The notes beneath the pieces were generated by a model. It had not been told where the DNA came from. It saw nothing but the letters and a program-made list of their open reading frames with translations, and made no database searches. A DNA stretch of 38,354 nucleotides from Treponema sp. (GTDB lineage Bacteria; Spirochaetota; Spirochaetia; Treponematales; Treponemataceae), in NCBI GenBank assembly GCA_017449265.1, contig JAFSJW010000097.1:1-38354 (forward strand), in the 5' to 3' direction. A program made the translations under genes and the position numbers. Positions 24,231-29,425 of this stretch are shown here, one piece after another. How positions within the stretch are numbered: the stretch's first letter is position 1; each line of letters starts with the position of its first letter.

Positions 24231-26120
24231 ACGCAAAAGAACCTTAATCAAATCTTTTCTTCCGGCCTTTTCCAGGGCTTCTTTTACGAGAGGCCAGTTT
24301 TCCCTTCGGTTGAATTGCAAAAGTGCCCGCTGTAAACGGCGTTCGTGTGCTCCACGGGCAACATAAACTTCTTCAAATTCTCCGTTTTCAAGGCGGTTAC
24401 GGGGATTGAGACCAGTCCAGTACATGCAGGTTGAAAGACTTCCCGGCGTGGGGTAAAAATCCTGCACCTGGTCGGGAACAAAGCCTGTTTTTTTGAGATA
24501 AAGGGCGACTTCAATCGCTTCGGCAAGTCCTGCTCCCGGGTGCGAGCAGATGTAGTATGGCACGAGATACTGTTTTTTGCCCAGCTTTTTGTTCCATTCG
24601 GCGTACTCTTCGGCAAATTTTTCGTAAAGCTCATGGCTGCTCTTTCGCATGAGACGGAGAAGTTTATTTGAAACATGCTCAGGAGCGACTTTAAGTTGCC
24701 CTGAAATGTGATGCTCCACCAGCTCCTTAAAGAAAGTCTTGTCCTTGTCCATCATCAGGTAGTCGAAGCGGATTCCTGAGCGGATAAAGACTTTTTTGAC
24801 CTTCGGAAGAGAGCGCAGTTTCCGCAGAAGCTCCACATATTCCGTGTGATCCACATTCACATTCTTACAAGGATTTGTTCCCATGCAGTCCTTGTTGGGG
24901 CAGGCTCCCCTCTCTTTCTGGAAGCGACATGCATCGTGGCGGAAATTCGCCGTAGGGCCTCCCACATCGTGGATATAGCCCTTAAAATCCGGGTTTTCGG
25001 TGATTATTTTTGCTTCTTTTATGAGGCTTTCGTGGCTCCGAGCCTGAATGCGCCTTCCCTGATGAAATGTAATCGCACAGAATGAGCAGGCTCCAAAACA
25101 GCCCCTAGAGCTTACCAGACTGAACTGAACTTCGGAGAGGGCCGGGATTCCTGTCTTTCCGTTTTCAGCAGGTGTGTCGTACATGGGGTGCCACTTCCGT
25201 GTAAAAGGAAGCTCGTAAATTGAATCGAATTCTTCTGTCGAAAGCGGGAGGGAGGCCGGCTCCTGCACAATAAAGCGGGCATCAACCGGCTCAATCAAAA
25301 TGTGTCCGTTAATGGCATCTGTGTTCTGCTCCTGAACGAGGTAACTTTCAGCAAAGCGCCTTTTGCATTCGCTCGTGTCTTTTGAGATTTCAGCGTAAGA
25401 AGGCAGCATTATGGCAAGATTTTTGTCATTCTGTGCTTGTCCTGGAATTTCCTTTTTCTGACTCGCAGCCCCATTCCACAAACGATATTCTGGCAAGTCA
25501 TCCTGTTTACTCGTGTACCAGACCGTTCCCCTCACGCCTCGAATGGCTTTGGCGGGAATTCCTTCCCGCAATTTTGCCGCAATTTCCAGAATTGAGTGCT
25601 CGCCCATGCCGTACATGAGTAAATCTGCCTTTGAATCAAGCAAAATCGAACGGCGCACGGTGTTTGACCAGTAATCATAGTGGCTTGTCCGGCGCAGGCT
25701 GGCCTCAATTCCGCCGATAAGGACATTCACGCCCTTGTAAGCCTCACGGATTTTTGAAACATAAGTGATAAGCGCCCTGTCCGGCCTGTGGCCCGCAACT
25801 CCTCCGTGAGCATAAACATCCTCGCTCCGGGGTTTGTTGTTGGCAGTGTAATTTGAAACCATTGAGTCCATGGCGCCCGCACTCACCAAAAAACCGAGTT
25901 TTGGCCGCCCGAATTTGCGGAATTCTTCAACATTCTTCCAGTCAGGCTGGGGCAGAATAACCACGCTGTATCCGTTTGCCTCCAGAAGCCGCCCCAAAAG
26001 AGCCGAAGCAAATGAAGCATGATCAACATAAGCGTCACCTGACACAAAAACAAAATCAGGTTCGTCTATGCCTCGGTCGAGAAGGTCTTGCTTTGAAACT
26101 GGAAGGAAGGGATTTTTCAT
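24228..26120 (-). CDS. YgiQ-family radical SAM protein
   Basis: A 630-residue radical SAM protein with the YgiQ layout: an N-terminal domain beginning FLPVSKQDLLDRGIDEPDFV, the cluster motif CFGACSFC near residue 341 (Cys-x3-Cys-x2-Cys, binds the 4Fe-4S cluster and S-adenosylmethionine), and the family C-terminal part with YYICSHPGAG, QVQDFYPTPGS and CMYWTGLNP. The reaction is not known. Odd: residues about 213-235 contain a lineage-specific insert with KEIPGQAQNDK, the translation of a common bacterial palindromic repeat (core at 25428-25448). No Shine-Dalgarno ahead of the ATG at 26120. Divergent from the deaminase gene, 48 bp apart. Confidence 0.95.
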   Translation of the reverse strand: MKNPFLPVSKQDLLDRGIDEPDFVFVSGDAYVDHASFASALLGRLLEANGYSVVILPQPDWKNVEEFRKFGRPKLGFLVSAGAMDSMVSNYTANNKPRSEDVYAHGGVAGHRPDRALITYVSKIREAYKGVNVLIGGIEASLRRTSHYDYWSNTVRRSILLDSKADLLMYGMGEHSILEIAAKLREGIPAKAIRGVRGTVWYTSKQDDLPEYRLWNGAASQKKEIPGQAQNDKNLAIMLPSYAEISKDTSECKRRFAESYLVQEQNTDAINGHILIEPVDARFIVQEPASLPLSTEEFDSIYELPFTRKWHPMYDTPAENGKTGIPALSEVQFSLVSSRGCFGACSFCAITFHQGRRIQARSHESLIKEAKIITENPDFKGYIHDVGGPTANFRHDACRFQKERGACPNKDCMGTNPCKNVNVDHTEYVELLRKLRSLPKVKKVFIRSGIRFDYLMMDKDKTFFKELVEHHISGQLKVAPEHVSNKLLRLMRKSSHELYEKFAEEYAEWNKKLGKKQYLVPYYICSHPGAGLAEAIEVALYLKKTGFVPDQVQDFYPTPGSLSTCMYWTGLNPRNRLENGEFEEVYVARGAHERRLQRALLQFNRRENWPLVKEALEKAGRKDLIKVLLR

Positions 26121-26152
26121 ACAAAATTAGAATAACCGAAATCAGCATTTTA

Positions 26153-26161
26153 TGATATAAT
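26153..26161 (+). promoter_or_regulatory. Extended -10 promoter for the deaminase gene
   Basis: TGATATAAT at 26153-26161 is followed by only 7 nt before the ATG at 26169. No Shine-Dalgarno is present. The start point would fall at or beside the A of the ATG. Confidence 0.55.
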
Positions 26162-26168
26162 CATAAGT

Positions 26169-26621
26169 ATGAAATACATGGATGAAGCTTTAAAAGAAGC
26201 ATACGACGGTATCAAAAACAAAGACGGCGGCCCTTTCGGTTGCGTAATCGTTAAAGACGGCAAAATCGTCGGGCGGGGACACAACAGGGTTCTTCTCAAA
26301 CACGACCCAACTTGCCACGGCGAAATGGAAGCAATCCGGGATACCTGTAAAAATCTCGGCACTCACGACCTGTCTGGCTGCGAACTCTACACCACTGCAG
26401 AACCATGTCCTATGTGTTTAGGAGGAATTCTCTGGGCAAATATACGGAAGGTTTTCTACGGATGCACTGTAGACGATACGGACAAAATCGGATTCCGTGA
26501 CGATGAATTTTACAAATGCTTTGAAGGAAAAGGCGGGCTTTATTCGGCACAGGAATATGACCGTGCCGAATGTCTCAAGCTCTTCGACAACTATTCAAAA
26601 ATGAATGCCGAACGATACTAG
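26169..26621 (+). CDS. Nucleoside/guanine deaminase-family zinc enzyme
   Basis: A 150-residue member of the cytidine/deoxycytidylate deaminase-like fold. Zinc motifs: His50-Gly-Glu52 in CHGEMEA and PCPMC (79-83), which give one His and two Cys ligands and the catalytic Glu. Most relatives read HAE; the HGE variant is seen in a branch of small nucleoside deaminases and retains the required side chains. Candidate reactions are guanine to xanthine (GuaD-like) or deamination of a related base; the tRNA enzyme TadA is less likely because the DPTCHGEM and GFRDDEFY stretches match the GuaD-like branch. Alone, divergent from ygiQ, followed by a strong bidirectional terminator. Confidence 0.88.
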   Translation: MKYMDEALKEAYDGIKNKDGGPFGCVIVKDGKIVGRGHNRVLLKHDPTCHGEMEAIRDTCKNLGTHDLSGCELYTTAEPCPMCLGGILWANIRKVFYGCTVDDTDKIGFRDDEFYKCFEGKGGLYSAQEYDRAECLKLFDNYSKMNAERY

Positions 26622-26639
26622 AAAAAACTAAATAGCGCT

Positions 26640-26684
26640 AAAAAAAGCTGATTTAGCACAAATGTACTAAATCAGCTTTTTTTT
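26640..26684. terminator. Bidirectional terminator between the deaminase and NifU-like genes
   Basis: A perfect 17-bp stem with A7 at 26640-26646 and T8 at 26677-26684; the core is GCTGATTTAG (26647-26656) / CTAAATCAGC (26667-26676). It can end transcription in both directions. The NifU-like stop codon lies at its right edge. Confidence 0.92.
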
Positions 26685-26919
26685 ACTGTTCCTGAACAAC
26701 CTCAGTTACTTCAGGACAAGCATCTTTAAGATAGCGCTCAACGCCCATTTTGAGGGTCATAAGTGCCATCGGGCAAGAGCCACAAGCACCTGTGAGACGC
26801 AAGTGAACACGGTTCTGCTCGTCAATTGAGACGAATTCCATGTCACCGCCGTCTGCCTGCAACTGCGGGCGGAACATATCAAGTGCTTCCAGAACGGTAG
26901 CTTCCTGTTCTTTTGTCAT
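26683..26919 (-). CDS. NifU C-terminal-domain Fe-S scaffold protein
   Basis: A 78-residue protein consisting only of the NifU C-terminal (Nfu) domain, with MFRPQLQADGGDMEFVSID and the Fe-S binding pair Cys46-Gly-Ser-Cys49. Such proteins hold and pass on 4Fe-4S clusters to client enzymes; the radical SAM protein YgiQ nearby is a possible but unproven client. The ATG at 26919 has AGGAG 6 nt upstream; an in-frame TTG at 26925 is not needed. The stop codon overlaps the bidirectional terminator. Confidence 0.93.
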   Translation of the reverse strand: MTKEQEATVLEALDMFRPQLQADGGDMEFVSIDEQNRVHLRLTGACGSCPMALMTLKMGVERYLKDACPEVTEVVQEQ

Positions 26920-26973
26920 AAACAACTCCTTGCTATAAAGATAATAGAATTTGTGGGAAAAAGAAAGAAAAAG

Positions 26974-27261
26974 TTATTTGTTGTTAGTCAACTGCATTTC
27001 CAAAGTTTCTGAAATAGCCTTGTTTACAGCTGAAGTTACATTTTGTTTCAATGAGTCACTTATCGTTGCAATATAATCACGAAGTTCACTTAAATTTGAA
27101 ATTGAAGCAGATTCTTGAACTGACGGTAAAAGCAGTTCAAACGGATTTATCCCCAAAGCACATGACAATTTTGAGAAAGTTTCTGGAGTTTCCCATCTTC
27201 GACCACTTTCTAAATCACAAATATAGCCCACAGAAAGGTCTGCTTTTTCCGCTAATTTCAT
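26974..27261 (-). CDS. XRE-family regulator, downstream part of a split gene
   Basis: A 95-residue frame that begins in the middle of an XRE helix-turn-helix: MKLAEKADLSVGYICDLESG then TFSKLSCALGINPFELLLP. The first helix of the fold is missing but is encoded just upstream in another frame (27258-27335), ending in NLSQ, so that NLSQ plus MKLAEKADLS recreates the usual XRE sequence. The two frames meet at ATGA. Either one base has been lost (the gene is broken), or the two parts are joined by frameshifting, or this part is made by re-initiation. The C-terminal 40 residues are helical. It faces the small-gene cassette across a repeat-rich operator region. Confidence 0.65.
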   Translation of the reverse strand: MKLAEKADLSVGYICDLESGRRWETPETFSKLSCALGINPFELLLPSVQESASISNLSELRDYIATISDSLKQNVTSAVNKAISETLEMQLTNNK

Positions 27262-27335
27262 TGGCTCAGATTTGCCCGATTTCTTGCATTTTTGAGATTT
27301 GTAGAAAAAAGATTTTGCAATTCTGATGAATTCAT
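27258..27335 (-). CDS. XRE-family regulator, upstream part (25 residues)
   Basis: Starts at ATG 27335, preceded by AGGCGG, and encodes MNSSELQNLFSTNLKNARNR plus ANLSQ before TGA. This is the normal N-terminal helix of an XRE domain (kxxRxxxxLSQ pattern). Its TGA overlaps the ATG of the downstream part by ATGA. A single extra base after the CAA codon would fuse the two into one protein of about 120 residues. Confidence 0.6.
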   Translation of the reverse strand: MNSSELQNLFSTNLKNARNRANLSQ

Positions 27336-27347
27336 CCGCCTAAATAT

Positions 27348-27421
27348 ATACGCTATAAGCGAATTTGACACTTTGCTATACGCAATGTTATACTTTTCGC
27401 TATATGTGTATTTTAAGATAC
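27348..27421. promoter_or_regulatory. Operator cluster of the accessory island
   Basis: Related palindromic sites lie between the split XRE gene and the small-gene cassette: CGCTATAAGCG (27351-27361), TTGCTATACGCAA (27373-27385), TTCGCTATATG (27396-27406). Two of the three lie inside or next to the -35/-10 pair. The CGC/GCG-with-TATA-centre form suggests one dimeric repressor, presumably the XRE protein. Confidence 0.6.
27365..27394 (+). promoter_or_regulatory. Promoter for the three-gene cassette
   Basis: TTGACA (27365-27370), 18 bp, TATACT (27389-27394). The spacer contains the TTGCTATACGCAA palindrome. The ATG at 27441 follows after about 45 nt with AAAGGGG upstream. Confidence 0.7.
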
Positions 27422-27440
27422 GCAAAAGGGGCTAGAAAAA

Positions 27441-27689
27441 ATGCCAACTAGAGAAGATTTTGAAAAATATATCGATTCAAGAATTTCTCAGATACAATCT
27501 GATTATATCGATTTAATCTCAGGAGAAATACACAGAACCCTAGGTCAATACCCAGGAACAAATCACAGAATGCCTATTTGTTGTGAAGTTATGTATGAAA
27601 AAATGAACGATGATGACAAGGTATTACACGCCCCTCCCAAAGGAAAAGGTGCAACTTTAAAAATTCGATATTTTAAAAGAAATCATTAG
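27441..27689 (+). CDS. Small conserved-looking protein with a YPGTNHRMP-CC motif
   Basis: An 82-residue protein. The first 25 residues are charged and helical; the rest contains SGEIHRTLGQYPGTNHRMP, a Cys pair (ICCEVMYEKM) and a basic end KGKGATLKIRYFKRNH. The His, Cys and Gly-rich motif has the look of a metal- or nucleic-acid-binding module, and it recalls small proteins seen in other genomes near restriction or other accessory genes; that recollection could not be checked. No named family is claimed. First gene of the cassette, under the TTGACA promoter with overlapping operators. Shine-Dalgarno AAAGGGG, spaced a little far. Confidence 0.6.
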   Translation: MPTREDFEKYIDSRISQIQSDYIDLISGEIHRTLGQYPGTNHRMPICCEVMYEKMNDDDKVLHAPPKGKGATLKIRYFKRNH

Positions 27690-27706
27690 AGAAAATCGGA
27701 GTTAGG

Positions 27707-27916
27707 ATGTATAAGAAAATCATCACATATATAAAAGAAAAATATCACTGCACCGTAAAAACCTGTTGGATAGCGATAGCGGATATGAAAGAGCGTTGTG
27801 GGCTTCCTGTGAGATTAGCGTACAACAGAATAAATCCTAATATCCGTACGAATCCCTGTCCGAATGAATTCACAGAAATGATAAAAGAAGCATTTAGATA
27901 TTTTGACTTAATTTGA
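27707..27916 (+). CDS. Small conserved-looking protein with a KTCWIA motif
   Basis: A 69-residue basic protein: YIKEKYHCTVKTCWIA, then GLPVRLAYNR, and a C-terminal PCPNEFTEMIKEAFRYF helix. The pattern (KTCxIA, GLPVR, PCP, helix ending in F) seems to recur in small unnamed bacterial proteins, judging from memory. With many Lys/Arg residues and two helices it could bind nucleic acid, but no function is assigned. GGAG Shine-Dalgarno 5-6 nt before the ATG. It lies 17 bp after the previous gene and 10 bp before the next, so all three are probably one operon. Confidence 0.6.
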   Translation: MYKKIITYIKEKYHCTVKTCWIAIADMKERCGLPVRLAYNRINPNIRTNPCPNEFTEMIKEAFRYFDLI

Positions 27917-27926
27917 GGTTGGTTTT

Positions 27927-28577
27927 ATGAAAAAAATTTTAATATTTTTTGTTACAGTTATCCCCTTATTCTCAGTAGTTGCTTTTGAACCAGAAAAATA
28001 CATAAAAGAAGAACTTAAGAACATTGCCAGAATTCGCTCTTATGACTATTACTATGATTGGGGAGAAGAGGCTACACCTGATATGAAACGAAATTGTGAA
28101 AAACCTATAGATGCCTTGCTTCATGCCGTGATTGAGAGTCTTACAGATTATAATTATGAACCTCACGGAGGTAAACCAAGAACAATAGCTGAGTCAAAAT
28201 TATTTGCAGAATTTTTATGGGCAAGTGGAGAATCTATTTTAACAATGTTGCCAGGGAAGCATTATTTTATAATAGAAAAAAAGAAAACTACGCTTGAAGA
28301 CATAAAAAGAAAAGAATATGGCTATATTGAAGATAAAAAATCAGAGGAATTTAAAAAAGAACATCCATATTGGGATTATTATTTAACAGAAATTGCATTT
28401 ATTTCAGATGTGGACAAAGAAAATTATTATTATAATTGTGGTAAAAACACATCACCTAACCAATATTCAGATAATCTTTTTTATACAGTTGCTTACATAA
28501 ATGGATGCGATTCATATGATAGTTGTGGTACTATTACAAGTATAGCGGAAGCGAGAAGAGTTGCGAAAATGATGTGA
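27927..28577 (+). CDS. Exported protein of unknown function
   Basis: A 216-residue protein with a signal peptide (MKKILIFFVTVIPLFSVVAF). The mature part is rich in Tyr, Asp, Glu and Lys, with two similar short blocks: YDYYYDWGEEATPDMK followed by ALLHAVIESLTDYNYE, and YYYNCGKNTSPNQYSD followed by FYTVAYINGCDSYDS. Each block is followed by an xTIAEAK/xSIAEAR motif, which suggests an internal duplication of about 110 residues. No known family was recognised. Very AT-rich codon use compared with neighbours such as ygiQ, consistent with recent gain. Last gene of the cassette; Shine-Dalgarno GAGGT. Confidence 0.65.
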   Translation: MKKILIFFVTVIPLFSVVAFEPEKYIKEELKNIARIRSYDYYYDWGEEATPDMKRNCEKPIDALLHAVIESLTDYNYEPHGGKPRTIAESKLFAEFLWASGESILTMLPGKHYFIIEKKKTTLEDIKRKEYGYIEDKKSEEFKKEHPYWDYYLTEIAFISDVDKENYYYNCGKNTSPNQYSDNLFYTVAYINGCDSYDSCGTITSIAEARRVAKMM

Positions 28578-28649
28578 TTACTAGGTGCATATTTTATGGT
28601 AAGGAACGATTTTATCGTAAGAGAAAGAAAATAATCAAACTCCTATTCT

Positions 28650-29027
28650 TCACCACAGTGTCTTAACAGGATATTTCGGAATCTTAGAGTCTGTTGTAAG
28701 AATCGTAAGTTCTTCGGTTTGAGCCTGAGCGATAATCAATCTGTCAAATGGGTCGCTGTGGATTTTAGGGAGTAATTTTATCTTATCCAACTGTTTTCCA
28801 TTTATTTGAAGAATCGTAATATCTTTTTCATTACAAAGATTTTCGATTTCTTCAATTGAAAATTCCAAATCAAGTTTTCCTATGCTGTTTTTTATCGCAA
28901 TTTCCCAAAGAGAGGCAACACTGACAAAAATCTCATCTTCGGTACTGATGATTTTTAAAGCCTTTTTTGAAAGTTCTGGAGAGTCTCGTAAATACCAAAG
29001 CAAAGCGTGAGTGTCTAGCAAATACAT
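28650..29027 (-). CDS. PIN-domain toxin of a second toxin-antitoxin pair
   Basis: A 125-residue PIN ribonuclease. Catalytic acids are Asp5 (YLLDTH), Glu42 (LWEIA), Asp95 (DPFDR) and Asp113 (TTDSKI), all in the expected places, so it looks active. The DPFDRLIIAQA and DTHALLW signatures fit the VapC branch paired with DUF2281 antitoxins. The ATG at 29027 overlaps the antitoxin stop codon by one base (TAATG). A frame extension to a TTG at 29048 would run into the antitoxin gene and is not needed. Confidence 0.92.
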   Translation of the reverse strand: MYLLDTHALLWYLRDSPELSKKALKIISTEDEIFVSVASLWEIAIKNSIGKLDLEFSIEEIENLCNEKDITILQINGKQLDKIKLLPKIHSDPFDRLIIAQAQTEELTILTTDSKIPKYPVKTLW

Positions 29028-29242
29028 TACATGTAGTCCTTGAAACAATCGGGCGTTTCGTCAAAATCATCTGCCATCCAAAATTTTCCAGTAAGACCAC
29101 CAGGACTGCGTTTGTTTTCAGATTTTTTCTTTGCTTTTGATGCGTTATTTTGAAAAAGCAAAAAGTTAATATAATCAAAAACAGATTGCTGTTGTGCCTG
29201 TGAGAGAAGATTTATTTTCTTTTCAAAAACTGCATACGGCAT
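29027..29242 (-). CDS. DUF2281-family antitoxin
   Basis: A 71-residue protein: YAVFEKKINLLSQAQQQSVF at the N-terminus and the conserved C-terminal SPGGLTGKFWMADDFDETPD that binds the toxin active site. AGAGG Shine-Dalgarno 6 nt before the ATG. Upstream of and overlapping the toxin by one base, the usual order for this kind of type II module. No operator palindrome was recognised upstream. Confidence 0.9.
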   Translation of the reverse strand: MPYAVFEKKINLLSQAQQQSVFDYINFLLFQNNASKAKKKSENKRSPGGLTGKFWMADDFDETPDCFKDYM

Positions 29243-29301
29243 ATAAACCTCTTTCCATAATTATACCACAGAAATTTAAATTTCATACCTCAATTTTAAA
29301 T

Positions 29302-29345
29302 AAAAAATCCCCTGACATTTCAGAAAATTCACTGAAAAATCGGGG
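29302..29345 (-). terminator. Terminator of the glgX-glgP operon
   Basis: Minus strand: CCCC-GATTTTTCAG-loop-CTGAAATGTCAG-GGGG followed by ATTTTTT (29302-29308). The stem has a 6-bp core TTTCAG/CTGAAA and an outer G/C clamp with internal mismatches. It is about 80 bp beyond the glgP stop, on the far side of repeat C. Confidence 0.6.
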
Positions 29346-29425
29346 GCGTTGCGGGGGTGTCCCGCAGAGGGGGTAGGCGGAAATGGCTTTGCCATTGTAG
29401 CCGAGGAGGAGACTTCCCCTTTTTA
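29340..29425. repeat. Dispersed palindromic repeat, copy C
   Basis: The simplest copy: GGGGGCGTTGCGGGGGTGTC, then AGAGGGGGTAGGCGGAAA (29366-29383), a variable hairpin TGGC-TTT-GCCA, then GCCGAGGAGGAGACTTCCCC and T5. It abuts the glgP stop codon directly. The order of blocks equals module 1 of copies A and B. Confidence 0.85.

Noticed and set aside
28578..28649. Terminator between the cassette and the PIN gene
   Set aside because: Only a 5-bp ACGAT/ATCGT stem without a T-run was found.
26974..29242. Prophage remnant
   Set aside because: XRE repressor and operators suggest it, but there is no integrase, terminase, structural or lysis gene, and no attachment-site repeat was seen at the edges.
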